This document shows positions 48,832 through 60,091 of a DNA stretch of 64,000 bases, one piece after another. Position 1 is the stretch's first letter; every line of letters begins with the position of its first letter. The notes beneath the pieces are model-generated. The model was not told the origin of the DNA. It did no database searches and worked only from the letters and a program-made list of their open reading frames with translations. The position numbers and the translations under genes were made by a program. The stretch is from contig NZ_JASFYG010000007.1 of the NCBI RefSeq assembly GCF_030055435.1, forward strand, positions 1 through 64,000, given 5' to 3'. The stretch comes from Methanothermobacter sp. (GTDB lineage: Archaea; Methanobacteriota; Methanobacteria; Methanobacteriales; Methanothermobacteraceae).

Positions 48832-49737
48832 ATGATAACAGTCCTCTCTGGGGGTACAGGCACACCAAAACTCCTTCAGGGCATTGTAAGGGTTGTTGAC
48901 CCCTCTGAGGTTACGGTGATAGTTAATACGGTTGAGAATGATTATTTCTCCGGAGTCTATGTTGCACCTGACATCGACACAGTTATCTACACCCTTGCAG
49001 GGATAATAAATGAGGAGACATGGTATGGGGTTCGGGACGACACATTCATAACCCATGAGAGGCTTGCTGAACTTGGATGCCCGGAGCTCCTTAGGATAGG
49101 CGACCTTGACCGGGCATTTAAGATACAGAAAACCCTCCTTTTAAGGGACATGCCACTCCACAGGGCGGTGGAACACCAGTGCAGGGCACTGGGTGTGAAA
49201 TCGAGGGTTATTCCAATGAGCAACCAGGAATCTGATATCAGGATAATTACAGATGAGGGTGAGATGGGGTTCCATGAGTTCCTTGTGGAGAGGAGATCAG
49301 AGCCTGAGGTCCTGGATGTTCGTTTCAGCGGGGTTAAACCAGCACCTGGTGTTCTTGAGGCGATTGAATCTGCTGAAAGGGTCATAGTGGGACCATCCAA
49401 TCCTGTGACATCCATAGGACCCATCCTTAAAACAGAGGGTGTGAGGGATGCTCTCAGGGATGCATGGGTAGCTGCAGTCTCCCCATTTATAGGTAGAAGG
49501 CCATTCAGTGGCCCTGCAGGGAAATTCATGGAAGCTAAGGGCTATGAGGTCTCGAGCCTTGGCCTTGCAGAGATGTACGGGGATTTTCTTGACATGCTGG
49601 TGATTGATGGGGCCGACTCAAACCTCAAGACGGAAATAGAAAAACTAATAAAAGAGGTAACGATAACAAACACCATCATGGAAAACATAGGGGATAAAAT
49701 AATGTTGGCCAGAATACTTTTGGGTGAAATATTATGA
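48832..49737 (+). CDS. cofD: 2-phospho-L-lactate transferase
   Basis: CofD joins the lactyl-phosphate part to Fo, giving F420-0. The sequence (301 residues) has [20 protein letters not shown] at the N-terminus, [20 protein letters not shown] for phosphate binding, and [18 protein letters not shown] near residue 185. It ends over the start of gch3 (ATGA). Confidence 0.96.
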   Translation: MITVLSGGTGTPKLLQGIVRVVDPSEVTVIVNTVENDYFSGVYVAPDIDTVIYTLAGIINEETWYGVRDDTFITHERLAELGCPELLRIGDLDRAFKIQKTLLLRDMPLHRAVEHQCRALGVKSRVIPMSNQESDIRIITDEGEMGFHEFLVERRSEPEVLDVRFSGVKPAPGVLEAIESAERVIVGPSNPVTSIGPILKTEGVRDALRDAWVAAVSPFIGRRPFSGPAGKFMEAKGYEVSSLGLAEMYGDFLDMLVIDGADSNLKTEIEKLIKEVTITNTIMENIGDKIMLARILLGEIL

Positions 49738-50483
49738 TACAGATGACCTTAATTCAGATAGACAATTATGGGCCATGGACAGTCACACCAGCCCCACGTA
49801 ATGAGGCTGATCTTCAGATACTCCAGGCAGAACTTTACGCTGACCTCCAGCGCCAGTTTGCTGCCCGTCAGGGACTTGTTTTCTTCACAAGATTCGATAA
49901 CATGCTCGCCATCACTAATGGTATAGGAGTGGAGGACCACAGAAGGATACAGAGGTCCATAGGTAACCGTTACCCCATAACTGTGAGCATGGGTGTTGGG
50001 GCTGCTGAGACACCCTATGATGCCCAGAGAAACGCTTCAAGGGCTCTTCAGAGTCATGGAGGGGCCCAGTCAGAGGATAGGAAGGAGGTCCTTGCCATAG
50101 ATGGTCTTGTGGATGAGGGTCATGTGCAGATTGCACATATTGATATAAATGGCATCACAGAGACCATGACTGACATTGTGCCGGCCTATGACACATCATT
50201 CATTGTTAACCGGGTCCAGCACTTCCTGATGAAGAAACTCATAAAGGAGGGCGCCCTTCTATTCTTCATAGGTGGGGATAACTTCATGTCCCCCTGCAAT
50301 GGCCTTGAACCGCAGGGTCTGCTTCGCATACTCAATGAGATAGATGACGAGATAAACGTTGCACTCAAGGCGGGTATCGGGAAGGCGCCAACCGCTGAGA
50401 AGGCCGCTAACCTGGCAGACCTGGCCCTTGAGGAGATAAGGGGCGGCTTTACATATGACCTGGTCCATGTGATGAAGGAATAG
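49734..50483 (+). CDS. gch3: GTP cyclohydrolase III
   Basis: This enzyme opens GTP to 2-amino-5-formylamino-6-ribosylamino-pyrimidinone phosphate, the first archaeal step towards riboflavin and F420. The protein (249 residues) begins [19 protein letters not shown], as in the methanogen family, and carries cyclase-like domain features ([28 protein letters not shown]). Its ATG overlaps the cofD stop, so F420 synthesis genes cofE, cofD and gch3 form one unit. Confidence 0.95.
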   Translation: MIQMTLIQIDNYGPWTVTPAPRNEADLQILQAELYADLQRQFAARQGLVFFTRFDNMLAITNGIGVEDHRRIQRSIGNRYPITVSMGVGAAETPYDAQRNASRALQSHGGAQSEDRKEVLAIDGLVDEGHVQIAHIDINGITETMTDIVPAYDTSFIVNRVQHFLMKKLIKEGALLFFIGGDNFMSPCNGLEPQGLLRILNEIDDEINVALKAGIGKAPTAEKAANLADLALEEIRGGFTYDLVHVMKE

Positions 50484-50502
50484 CTGATGAATTTCTGATC
50501 AA

Positions 50503-51288
50503 GTGGATGTTCTAAACCAGAAACTTATGGTTGCTGATAGCATAATTGTCCTGGCCCCAATGGCAGGTATAACCGATGCAGAATTCTGCATGAAACTTAT
50601 CCCCTATGGTTTCGATACTGTTACACTGGGTGGCTACAATGCAGATGAGGAAACATCCAGGGCTGGAAGGCTGATAGCTCAGAGGGGCAGACCTGAATTT
50701 GATTTTGACTCTTCTGAACTTAAATCCATAGTAAAATCTGAGGCATCAAGGATAAAGGACAGTTTTGATGTGCTGGTCTCGGTGAACCTCAGGGCCCTTG
50801 ACCCAGAACCCATCATGGAGATATCATCCATTGAGGAAGTGGATATTGTTGAGATAAATGCACACTGCAGACAGCCAGAAATAACATCCCTGGGCGCCGG
50901 CCAGGCGATGCTCCGTGACCCTGATTTTCTGGAGGACTTCACATCTGAGGTCCTGAGGGGTGCCAATGCAGAGGTCTCTGTCAAGATACGGGGAAATGTG
51001 CCTGGAGTTGATACGGCTGACATTGCAGGAATGCTTGATGACCTTGGGGTGGGCTACATTCACCTGGACGCCATGAAACCAGGGGAGGATAGGGCTGACC
51101 TTGAACTTGTAAGTGAAGTTTCACAGGATTTAAGGAATGCTGTCCTGATAGGTAACAATTCTGTGAGAGACCTCGAATCCGCATTTAAGATGCTTGCTGC
51201 AGGTGCAGATGCGGTATCAATTGCAAGGGCCGCCATATCTGGTAAAATAGACTTCAATCTCAGGGAAATCAGATTTAATCTGGACTAA
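50503..51288 (+). CDS. TIM-barrel protein, dihydrouridine-synthase-like (TIGR00736 type)
   Basis: An FMN-type TIM barrel is suggested by [20 protein letters not shown] at the N-terminus, [20 protein letters not shown], the [20 protein letters not shown] strand and [20 protein letters not shown]. It resembles tRNA-dihydrouridine synthases and dihydroorotate dehydrogenases but belongs to an archaeal group (MJ0144-like), which also neighbours the GTP cyclohydrolase III gene elsewhere. That position hints at a role in flavin/F420 metabolism or tRNA modification. The start at GTG 50503 is uncertain; an ATG at 50527 is possible. Confidence 0.72.
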   Translation: MDVLNQKLMVADSIIVLAPMAGITDAEFCMKLIPYGFDTVTLGGYNADEETSRAGRLIAQRGRPEFDFDSSELKSIVKSEASRIKDSFDVLVSVNLRALDPEPIMEISSIEEVDIVEINAHCRQPEITSLGAGQAMLRDPDFLEDFTSEVLRGANAEVSVKIRGNVPGVDTADIAGMLDDLGVGYIHLDAMKPGEDRADLELVSEVSQDLRNAVLIGNNSVRDLESAFKMLAAGADAVSIARAAISGKIDFNLREIRFNLD

Positions 51289-51382
51289 AAATTTAGAAAA
51301 TTTTAATAGTCCCTTTATCAAAAGAATAATACAGATTCATCTTTCACCGGTAACGTTAATTTTAGCAACTGAGGGTGAGCAC

Positions 51383-52975
51383 ATGTCTTTCATAAAGCTG
51401 GAAAACGTCACAAAGAAGTTTAAGGGTGTTGATGTTTTAAAAAACATCAGCATTGAAATCGATGAGGGCAAGGTCCTTGGTATACTGGGAAGAAGTGGGG
51501 CAGGAAAATCTGTTCTCATAAACATGCTAAGGGGTATGAAGGAATACAGGCCGGACTCTGGCCGTGTGATCTACAATGTGGCAATCTGTCCAGAATGTCT
51601 GAGGGTTGAACCCCCATCCTTTGAGGGTAAGATGTGTGGATGCGGCTCAAAATTTTCACTAAAGGAAGTGGACTTCTGGAACTGTGACAAGAAGACCTTC
51701 GCCGCTGTCAGGAGAAGAATAGCCATAATGCTCCAGAGGACATTCGCCCTCTATGAGGATGACACGGTAATCGATAACGTCATAAAGTCAATGCCGGATG
51801 TTGAATATGAAAAGGCCCTCTACCACGCCCTTGACCTCCTTGAAATGGTTCAGATGAGCCACAGGATAACTCACATTGCAAGGGACCTCAGTGGAGGTGA
51901 AAAACAGAGGGTTGTCCTTGCAAGGCAGCTGGCCAAGGAGCCAATGGTTTTCCTGGCTGATGAGCCAACCGGTACCCTTGACCCCCAGACAGCGGAGCTC
52001 ATACACGACGCCCTCCTTGAAGGTGTCAAGGATAAGGGAATAACCATGATCATAACCTCCCACTGGCCTGAGGTCATGAGGGACCTCTCTGATTATGCCA
52101 TATGGATTGAGAAGGGTGAAATAATTGAGGAGGGAGACCCTGATGACGTTGTTGCCAGTTTCATGGAACAGGTGCCCGCACCCGAGAAGGTGAAGGAGTT
52201 TGAAAGGGAAACTCCCATCATAAAGATGATTGATGTTAAGAAGCACTACTACTCCATCGACAGGGGTGTTGTAAAGGCTGTTGACGGTGTTGACCTCACA
52301 GTCTATGAGGGGGAAATCTTTGGTGTTGTGGGACTCAGCGGGGCCGGTAAGACGACTCTCTCAAGGATAATAATTGGAATAACCGAGCCAAGCAGCGGGA
52401 AGGTCTGCGTGAGGCTGGGTGATGAATGGATAGACATGACCGAAAGGGGGCCCCTTGGCCGTGGCCGTGTGACACCCTACCTTGGGATACTCCACCAGGA
52501 GTACAGCCTATACCCCCATAGGGATGTGCTGGGTAACCTCACAGAGGCCATCAGCCTTGAACTTCCGGCGGAGTTTGCTAGGATGAAGGCAATCTATGTC
52601 CTCAAGGCGGTGGGCTTTGATGAGGAGTACGCAGAGAAACTCCTTGACAAGTACCCTGATGAGCTCTCAGGTGGTGAGAGACACAGGGTTGCCCTTGCCC
52701 AGGTCCTCATCAGGGAGCCAAGGATAATAATTCTTGATGAGCCCACAGGTACAATGGACCCCATAACCAGGGTGCAGGTTACAGATTCAATCCTAAAAGC
52801 TAGGGAGGAGCTGAATCAGACCTTCCTGATAATTTCACATGACATGGACTTTGTCCTTGATGTCTGTGACAGGGCATCCCTCATGAGGGGGGGCAGGATC
52901 CTCAAGACCGGTGAACCAGAGTCAATCGTCGGGGACCTCACACCCGATGAGAAGAGGGGGATGCTCAGGGAATAA
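51383..52975 (+). CDS. atwA: Methyl-coenzyme M reductase activation component A2 (ABC ATPase)
   Basis: AtwA helps reduce and activate the Ni of methyl-CoM reductase. It is a soluble tandem ABC protein (530 residues). NBD1 has [28 protein letters not shown] and [23 protein letters not shown]2 has [40 protein letters not shown] and [17 protein letters not shown] cysteine insert ([15 protein letters not shown]) near residue 70-90 looks metal-binding. It is a single gene with a clear start at 51383 (GGGTGAGC upstream). Confidence 0.95.
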   Translation: MSFIKLENVTKKFKGVDVLKNISIEIDEGKVLGILGRSGAGKSVLINMLRGMKEYRPDSGRVIYNVAICPECLRVEPPSFEGKMCGCGSKFSLKEVDFWNCDKKTFAAVRRRIAIMLQRTFALYEDDTVIDNVIKSMPDVEYEKALYHALDLLEMVQMSHRITHIARDLSGGEKQRVVLARQLAKEPMVFLADEPTGTLDPQTAELIHDALLEGVKDKGITMIITSHWPEVMRDLSDYAIWIEKGEIIEEGDPDDVVASFMEQVPAPEKVKEFERETPIIKMIDVKKHYYSIDRGVVKAVDGVDLTVYEGEIFGVVGLSGAGKTTLSRIIIGITEPSSGKVCVRLGDEWIDMTERGPLGRGRVTPYLGILHQEYSLYPHRDVLGNLTEAISLELPAEFARMKAIYVLKAVGFDEEYAEKLLDKYPDELSGGERHRVALAQVLIREPRIIILDEPTGTMDPITRVQVTDSILKAREELNQTFLIISHDMDFVLDVCDRASLMRGGRILKTGEPESIVGDLTPDEKRGMLRE

Positions 52976-53107
52976 ACCCCCTTATTATCTACGAACCACA
53001 ATTTATTTATCAAAAAAGCTGTTAAAGGCATTAAGTGGTGTATTTCAGCCACCACGTGGTGAATTATTATTAACAGAATAAACATAATTAATAAAGGAGG
53101 ACTGTGT

Positions 53108-53575
53108 TTGGTATGGAGCGATGCACCATCCCATGTTTGCAGGGGTGGTGATAAAAGGGCGCTTGCATTCTGCTGCCCACCGGTGAAGCCCTGCCCAATA
53201 ATGATAGCACTCGAGGAGGCGGGACTGACACCACAGGATTACATTGAAATCAAGGAGTCATTCGCAAGGAAGACGAGGCTCGGCGAGGGCCAGGGGACAT
53301 GCTTCGGTTCACTTGTCTGGTGCTGCAAACCCTCAAAGCCCTGTCCACTCAGGGACATGGCCATGAAGAGGATCAACATGACAACCGAGGAGTACATGGA
53401 ACTCAAAAAGAGGCTCTCAGAGGAACTTGTTGGTACCTCTGAACCTGACACTGAGAGCGTGAAGGCCCTGGCAGAAGCCTTTGAGGTATCCATTGAGGAG
53501 GCTAGGGAGGCCCTTGCAGAGGCAGATAATGACCTCAGAACAGCTATGAAGATACTCAGAATGAAATCCCTCTGA
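53108..53575 (+). CDS. Methanogenesis marker 9-like cysteine protein
   Basis: The protein (155 residues) has two similar cysteine blocks, [20 protein letters not shown] and [16 protein letters not shown], each with a C-x9-10-CC-x-P-x-KPCP layout, suited to metal or cluster binding. The C-terminal 50 residues form a UBA/NAC-like helical domain ([20 protein letters not shown]). I assign it to the methanogenesis marker 9 group from memory. Its position next to atwA is consistent with a methanogenesis role. It starts with TTG seven bases after a perfect GGAGG. Confidence 0.7.
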   Translation: MVWSDAPSHVCRGGDKRALAFCCPPVKPCPIMIALEEAGLTPQDYIEIKESFARKTRLGEGQGTCFGSLVWCCKPSKPCPLRDMAMKRINMTTEEYMELKKRLSEELVGTSEPDTESVKALAEAFEVSIEEAREALAEADNDLRTAMKILRMKSL

Positions 53576-53586
53576 GGGATGGTAAA

Positions 53587-54204
53587 ATGTCCCTCACACC
53601 CCTCTACATTGACATGGAAGGTAAGAGGGTACTCGTGGTGGGTTCAGGTGAAGTTGGAAGAAGAAGGGCAATGAGGTTCATCGAGGCCGGTGCAGAGGTT
53701 GCGGTTCTTGGACAGGAAGTTGAAGGTGCTGTTTCAATATCCGAGGAGAAACTTGAGGAGTGGATTAGTAAGGCAGACCTCATAGTTACTGCAAGTCCCG
53801 ATAGAAGTCTCAATGAAAGGGTAACTGAACTTGCAGGGGGTAAACTCCTTAACCGGGCGGATGACCCCTCAAGGGGTAACGTGGTTGTCCCATCGACATT
53901 CAAAATAGCGGATGTTTCAATCTCAGTATTCACAGGTAAAAAGAGTCCACTGATGGCAAAATACCTCCGCAGGAGGATCCAGGAGGTCATAAAACCAGAG
54001 GATATACTAATGATTGAGGTTCAGGATGTATCCCGCCGCATGCTCATGGAAGAAGTCCCGGATCACAGAAAGAGGCGGAGAATTCTCTATGAAATCTCTG
54101 AGGATAAACTGGTACAGAAAAAACTTGAAGCTGGTGATCTGGAGGGTGCCATAAGGAGGGCGCGGGACATAATCATGGATAGGGGGGCTTCAGGTGATTC
54201 TTAA
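53587..54204 (+). CDS. Precorrin-2 dehydrogenase/ferrochelatase (siroheme synthase-like)
   Basis: This Met8/CysG N-terminal-type protein oxidises precorrin-2 to sirohydrochlorin. It begins MSLTPLYIDMEGKRVLVVGS, a Rossmann GSGEVGRRRAMRF motif at about 20, then LLNRADDPSRGNVVVPSTFK and ISVFTGKKSPLMAKYLRRR. It is 205 residues long. The gene overlaps hemA by 11 bases, so both feed the tetrapyrroles (corrinoids, F430, siroheme) of a methanogen. Confidence 0.9.
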   Translation: MSLTPLYIDMEGKRVLVVGSGEVGRRRAMRFIEAGAEVAVLGQEVEGAVSISEEKLEEWISKADLIVTASPDRSLNERVTELAGGKLLNRADDPSRGNVVVPSTFKIADVSISVFTGKKSPLMAKYLRRRIQEVIKPEDILMIEVQDVSRRMLMEEVPDHRKRRRILYEISEDKLVQKKLEAGDLEGAIRRARDIIMDRGASGDS

Positions 54205-55390
54205 CATAAGACTTGACCACAAGACCTCTGATGTGAAGACAATGGAGACAGCATCAGACAGGATAGAGGAGATTGTGGGTGAACTTGAGGCCCTTGGAAC
54301 CGTGACCGAGAAGGTGCCCCTGAGGACCTGCAACAGGGTCGAGTACTACCTTCACGTCACAGGGGTCCCACCTGAATTTGATTTTAACGGATTTACAGTT
54401 GAAAAAGATGAGGAAGCCCTTCTACACATTTTGAGACTGGCTTCAGGTCTTGAATCAATGATAATAGGGGAGGACCAGATACTTGGACAGATAAAGGCTG
54501 CAAGGCTACAGGCCCTCCGTGAGGGTACCTGCGGACCCCTCCTTGATATGGTGTTCACCAAGGCGGTCCATGTGGGACAGACAGTGAGGCGTAAGACGAA
54601 GATAAACAGGGGTTCCGTCTCAATAGGATCAGCTGCTGTTGATCTTGCAGAGTCAATACACGGTGACCTCAAATGCAAGAAGGTCCTTGTTATAGGGGCC
54701 GGTAAAATGGGGACACTGGTTGCCCGCGCCCTCGCCGAAAAACACCTCAAGGCAATAATGGTTGCAAACAGAACATATGAGAGGGCCTACCATCTTGCAT
54801 GCGAACTCGGTGGTGATGCAATACACTTCGACAGGCTCAACAGGGCCCTCAGGGATGCAGATGTTGTTATAAGTGCCACGGGTTCACCCCACTATATACT
54901 CACCCGTGAGCGTGTCATGGAGTCAATACCACCTGAGAGAAGATCCAGAATTGTGATGATTGACATAGCCAACCCACGGGATATAGAAGAATCCGTGAGG
55001 GAACTTGGTGTCAGGCTGTTTACAATCGATGACCTCAGGGGCGTGGCCGAGGAGAACCGGAAGAGAAGGGAGGCAGAGGCGAGGGAGGCAGAGGCGATAG
55101 TGAGGGCTGAACTTGAACTCCTCCTGAGGACAATGAAGCACAGGGAGGTGGAGCCACTTCTTGCTGAAATAAGGGGACGGATGGAGTCCCTCAGGCAGAG
55201 GGAGGCAGCTAAAGCAATTAAGAAAATTGAAAACAGCGGAGACCCTGAGAGTGTTGTTGAGGGTCTTACAAGGTCCATCGTTGATAAGATATTCCATGAT
55301 ATCGCACTGAAAATCAGGGATGCTGCAGAGAGGGATGATAAAGAGTTCTTGAGGATGTGCTCTGAGCTCTTTGACTGTGAGGAATTTTAG
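54194..55390 (+). CDS. hemA: Glutamyl-tRNA reductase
   Basis: The enzyme reduces glutamyl-tRNA(Glu) to glutamate-1-semialdehyde, the first step of tetrapyrrole synthesis. The catalytic cysteine is in VPLRTCNRVEYYL (about residue 46). LRLASGLESMIIGEDQILGQ is the next conserved block, and the NADPH site is KKVLVIGAGKMGTLVARAL. At 398 residues it matches the Methanothermobacter protein. It starts with GTG within the preceding gene. Confidence 0.97.
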   Translation: MILNIRLDHKTSDVKTMETASDRIEEIVGELEALGTVTEKVPLRTCNRVEYYLHVTGVPPEFDFNGFTVEKDEEALLHILRLASGLESMIIGEDQILGQIKAARLQALREGTCGPLLDMVFTKAVHVGQTVRRKTKINRGSVSIGSAAVDLAESIHGDLKCKKVLVIGAGKMGTLVARALAEKHLKAIMVANRTYERAYHLACELGGDAIHFDRLNRALRDADVVISATGSPHYILTRERVMESIPPERRSRIVMIDIANPRDIEESVRELGVRLFTIDDLRGVAEENRKRREAEAREAEAIVRAELELLLRTMKHREVEPLLAEIRGRMESLRQREAAKAIKKIENSGDPESVVEGLTRSIVDKIFHDIALKIRDAAERDDKEFLRMCSELFDCEEF

Positions 55391-55495
55391 GGTTGGGATG
55401 TATTCTGAGCTTTTAAATGCAGAGAATAGAGTTTTGTACACAGAGTTCTACAGAAAAATTAAAGTTTAAGAGGAATTTAAAATTAAAAAATTGAT

Positions 55496-56614
55496 CTAGG
55501 CGAACATGTGTCTGGGTTCGCCTTTTATATCCCCTTTTTTAAGGGCATATTCTATGTGTTCACGCTCCACCCGGGGACTGTCATCTGCCAGTGCTCTGTG
55601 GAGGGCTGTTTTAAGAACCCTCTCCTTTATGTCCCTTCCGGACATCCCCTTTGTCAATTTAACAAGTTTGTCCAGGGAGAAATCCACATCCAGGGGCATG
55701 GTCTCAATGTATTTCTCAAGCATCATCCGCCGTTCCTCATCCCCTGGTAACTTGAACTCTATTTCCTCCTCAAAACGGCTTCTTATAGCATTATCAAGAA
55801 GTTCAGGGTTATTGGTTGCCCCTATGGTTACAACACCCCAGTTCTGATTTATACCATCCATCTCGGTTAGCAGTGCGTTAACCACCTCTGAGACGTCCCC
55901 ACGTAGGGACTGGAATCTCCTGTCGAGGCCAATTGCGTCCATCTCATCTATGAATATAACTGATGGGGCAGTTTTTGATGCCAGTTCATAGAGTTCATGT
56001 ATCTGCCTTGCACCGTCACCCACATGTTCACCTATGAGACTCGTGGCCTTTATAAGGTAGAGGGGAACCCTGAGTTCATTTGCAAGGGACTTTGCAAGCA
56101 TGGTCTTGCCTGTACCTGGACTTCCATGGAAGAGGACGTTTCTGGGCGCCCAGTCCCTGAATCTGTCGGGGTCCTCAAGGTACTTCATTATTATCCTGCA
56201 CTTTATCTTGGCGTCCTCCTGACCGATAACATCGTCCATGGTTATGTCACTTTTCACCTCATGGAACTCCTCCCTCTCGTTCTCCAGCAGTATGATGGAG
56301 GTGTTTCGGGTAATCTTTGAACCGTTGGGGTGGGCCCTTATTATTTTGAATGCATAGTCAGGGAGCAGTTTCTGGTCGAATAGATAGGAACCCTCAGTTG
56401 CACTGAAACCCTCCCACTGGTCCCTTGCATAGATCTCAAAGAGCTCCTTGTTAACGGCGTCTATCCTTGGGGACTCCATCAGGTTGCATACGAAGGGGTA
56501 TCCAACCGGCTGGAGAACAACAAGTTTCGCCTCCCTTTCAGGATCAGAGGCCTTCACAGGAAACTTTTTATCTGATAGCTGGGGGTCATAGACTATGTTA
56601 TTGAACTTCACCAC
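55496..56614 (-). CDS. AAA-family ATPase (archaeal single-domain, MJ1494-like)
   Basis: The protein (372 residues) has one AAA module: Walker [21 protein letters not shown] at about 172, Walker [21 protein letters not shown], sensor 1 [20 protein letters not shown] and a C-terminal helical part ([20 protein letters not shown]). The N-terminal 130 residues form a separate domain without a recognised fold. It resembles proteasome-type and Cdc48-like remodelling ATPases but lacks the coiled coil and HbYX end of PAN. Substrate unknown. Start is GTG at 56614 (or the next GTG). Confidence 0.8.
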   Translation of the reverse strand: MVKFNNIVYDPQLSDKKFPVKASDPEREAKLVVLQPVGYPFVCNLMESPRIDAVNKELFEIYARDQWEGFSATEGSYLFDQKLLPDYAFKIIRAHPNGSKITRNTSIILLENEREEFHEVKSDITMDDVIGQEDAKIKCRIIMKYLEDPDRFRDWAPRNVLFHGSPGTGKTMLAKSLANELRVPLYLIKATSLIGEHVGDGARQIHELYELASKTAPSVIFIDEMDAIGLDRRFQSLRGDVSEVVNALLTEMDGINQNWGVVTIGATNNPELLDNAIRSRFEEEIEFKLPGDEERRMMLEKYIETMPLDVDFSLDKLVKLTKGMSGRDIKERVLKTALHRALADDSPRVEREHIEYALKKGDIKGEPRHMFA

Positions 56615-56893
56615 ATCACCTGTTCTTCAGAAACAAGTTCTGATACTGTGATATATTCAAGAAATAAATTCATCATAGGTAAATTGTGTATAGGAGTGTA
56701 TAAAGTTTTAGGTACAGTCGTGAAGTGTGGACTTTAAGCACACTTCATGCAGTTAATTCGATAAACATGAAGGCACTATGATGTTGTCCTGGGAACTTTT
56801 GCTCCAGTTCGCTAAACAAGGAGACTCTTAGACTGCTTTTAAACTTCATTCAACAAATGGAGGAACTTTTCTGACACTTATTCTGGACCAACG
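56615..56893. other. 279-bp intergenic region with a perfect inverted repeat
   Basis: No gene is supported. At 56721-56747 TGAAGTGTG and CACACTTCA form a 9-base perfect inverted repeat around a 9-base loop. The minus strand contains no obvious ribosome site except next to the AAA gene. A short C/D-like look at 56777-56870 was not convincing. Confidence 0.5.
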
Positions 56894-57721
56894 TTATCTG
56901 CTGAGGTATCCCTCAAGGAGAGACTTTATCCTTCTTGCATCCTCATCCTTTCTGGGTGTCTCAGAGATTATGGTGGCATCCCATCCCCCCTCAACCAGCA
57001 CCTCAATTAGGGGCTTAATAGGAGGACCAAAGCCTTCAGATAGGGTGTGGTGCTTTCTCTCTCCAGCGTCTGTGTACTCTATCCCTGTGAAGTGACAGTG
57101 TAGGTGCTCCACTCCTAATCTTCCCTCAATCTCCTCAAGTATTCTCCTGTAATCACTGGCGCCCCCTATACACCCACCACCCCTTGCATGTATATGTGCA
57201 AAGTCCACGGTGGGCATGACCTTATCAAATTCCTCTGAAAGACTTATTATTTCCTCTAGACTTCCCACTTGTGACCTCTTGCCGGTGGTCTCAGGTGCAA
57301 GGATAAAATCTTTGACCTTGGAACTTTCAAGTCTTGAGATCAGTTCTCCAAGTGACTTCCTGCAGAGCTCAAAGGCCCCTCTCCTCCCAAGGTCACCGTA
57401 AAAGCCGGGGTGGAATACAATACGGTAGGCACCCATCCACTCCCCTGCAACCGCACAGTCAAAGAGCCGGTCAATTGACTTCTCTATGGTTTCCTCGTTG
57501 GATGATGAAAGATTTATATAGTAGGGGCCGTGCATTGAGACAAGTATATCATTCTTCCTTGAATTTTCACCTATCTTAAGGGCGTTTTCCTTCTTCAACC
57601 TGAGACCATAGGTTGCCTGGTACTCATAGGCGTCAAGTCCCATGGCCCTGATCTTCTTGAAAACACTGACTGTACTGCCACGGTAACCCACAGGGTTCCC
57701 TGCAGGACCAACCCTTATCAA
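56894..57721 (-). CDS. nfo: Endonuclease IV-like AP endonuclease (Nfo family, TIM barrel)
   Basis: The enzyme cuts DNA at abasic sites using metal ions. The metal-binding sequence blocks are present: SMHGPYYINLSSSNEETIEK, RIVFHPGFYGD, LAPETTGK, DFAHIHARGGG, HLHCHFTGIE and ISETPRKDED. At 275 residues it is normal. It starts with TTG, preceded by GGGTG. It sits between GAPDH and the AAA gene in the same direction but is separated by more than 40 bases from GAPDH. Confidence 0.88.
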   Translation of the reverse strand: MIRVGPAGNPVGYRGSTVSVFKKIRAMGLDAYEYQATYGLRLKKENALKIGENSRKNDILVSMHGPYYINLSSSNEETIEKSIDRLFDCAVAGEWMGAYRIVFHPGFYGDLGRRGAFELCRKSLGELISRLESSKVKDFILAPETTGKRSQVGSLEEIISLSEEFDKVMPTVDFAHIHARGGGCIGGASDYRRILEEIEGRLGVEHLHCHFTGIEYTDAGERKHHTLSEGFGPPIKPLIEVLVEGGWDATIISETPRKDEDARRIKSLLEGYLSR

Positions 57722-57763
57722 AAAAACACCCGGTTAAAGGGTTAAATAGAAAAAAATTGGTTT

Positions 57764-58777
57764 TTAGAGTATGCCCATGGCCCTGTTGGTCTTCATTATG
57801 GACTTCATGTTGTCCTCTTCAAGTTCAAGGAGGGCCCTTATTGCATCAACGCTCTCGGGGACGGCATCGGATTCCTGGTGGACCGCCTGCATGTAGAATA
57901 GTTCCCCTTCAACAACATTTATGGACTCCTCCCAGACGGGTATCTCGAAGAGGTCATTCCTTGACCTTCCAAGCTCCTTGGCGTACTCCATTATCTCTGC
58001 GGTTGATGCAAGGCCCTCTGAGGCCCTTACAAGCATGACCCTGGTTGTCTCGTCCAGCTTAGCCTTTATCTCATCGGCGTCCACCGGGTTCTCCAGTTCC
58101 ACCATTATATTGTGCTGGTGCATCAGTGTTGTTGGGACAAGGAGTGCGACGGTGTGGATATTAACGCCCTTCATGACAGTTTTGAGGTCAGGTCCGTGGT
58201 GTGAGGGGACCGTTGGGGGGTTCGGTACAATGGCGTTTATTGGACCCTTTTTCACCTGTACAGGGTCAGCACCCCTTCTTACCATCACTGCCCTCACCTT
58301 CTTTATTCCGCAGAGGTCATCTATTGGTTTCAGGGTCCTGCAGAGGCCGGTGGTGTTGCAGGAAACAACCCTTGTGTAGTCGGCCCCCAGTGACTCTTCG
58401 TAGTTTGTGAAGGAGTTGAAGGAGAGTCCAATGGCGTCGTGCTTTTCACCACCCTGGAATATGGCTTTTATCCCCTTTTCACGGTACAGTTCAAGGTTCT
58501 TGGCACCGATGCCCTCGGGTGTTGCATCAACCACGATGTCTGCTTCCTCCAGCATATCCTCCACGGTACCGCCCACAGGGATTCCAGCGTCATCAAAGAG
58601 CTTTTCACGTTCAGGGATGCTTACATAGAGGTCATAGCCCTTTTCAATTGCAACCCTCGCCTCAAAATCAGGTTTTGTTTTGCTGACACCAACTACCTTC
58701 ATGTCGTCCTGGGCAGCCACAGCGTCGGCGACTCTCTTTCCTATTGTCCCATACCCGTTAATGGCTACAGATATCAT
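57764..58777 (-). CDS. gap: Glyceraldehyde-3-phosphate dehydrogenase, archaeal type II
   Basis: The 337-residue enzyme interconverts 1,3-bisphosphoglycerate and glyceraldehyde 3-phosphate with NAD(P)[21 protein letters not shown] is the nucleotide fold, and the catalytic cysteine is in [40 protein letters not shown] is archaeal. A clean GGAGG site precedes the ATG. With pgk and tpiA elsewhere in the window, the gluconeogenic triose part is complete. Confidence 0.96.
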   Translation of the reverse strand: MISVAINGYGTIGKRVADAVAAQDDMKVVGVSKTKPDFEARVAIEKGYDLYVSIPEREKLFDDAGIPVGGTVEDMLEEADIVVDATPEGIGAKNLELYREKGIKAIFQGGEKHDAIGLSFNSFTNYEESLGADYTRVVSCNTTGLCRTLKPIDDLCGIKKVRAVMVRRGADPVQVKKGPINAIVPNPPTVPSHHGPDLKTVMKGVNIHTVALLVPTTLMHQHNIMVELENPVDADEIKAKLDETTRVMLVRASEGLASTAEIMEYAKELGRSRNDLFEIPVWEESINVVEGELFYMQAVHQESDAVPESVDAIRALLELEEDNMKSIMKTNRAMGIL

Positions 58778-58865
58778 TAAAGAAACCTCCTATCCCCTGA
58801 AAACTTTTGTTCCCAGAGGAACCTCTTAAGTTTAAAGGTGTAATCTGATATTATTTCTCATCGAT

Positions 58866-58922
58866 TATTTTATATAGTTATCTCTGTGATGGGTGGGGAC
58901 TTTAGGTTTATAGTTATCTCTG
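58866..58922 (-). promoter_or_regulatory. Duplicated promoter element of the GAPDH gene
   Basis: On the minus strand CAGAGATAACTATA occurs twice, at 58886-58873 and 58922-58909. In the copy nearer the gene it is followed by TAAAAT, giving a good TATA box about 90 bases before the ATG; the other has AACCTA. The starts are 36 bases apart. Confidence 0.45.
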
Positions 58923-59029
58923 AATGAGTGACTTGGGGTGGATAACCATTAAAAACCGTTGAGTTTAAGACATGAGGAATTTTCTTATTCTAAAAAAATA
59001 AATAAAAACAAAGTTATGGAGAACAGTTT

Positions 59030-60083
<1,054 letters not shown>

Positions 60084-60091
<8 letters not shown>

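Noticed and set aside
56777-56870. Possible C/D box sRNA
   Set aside because: ATGATGT and CTGA are present but the spacing and lack of a terminal stem and D'/C' pair do not support it.
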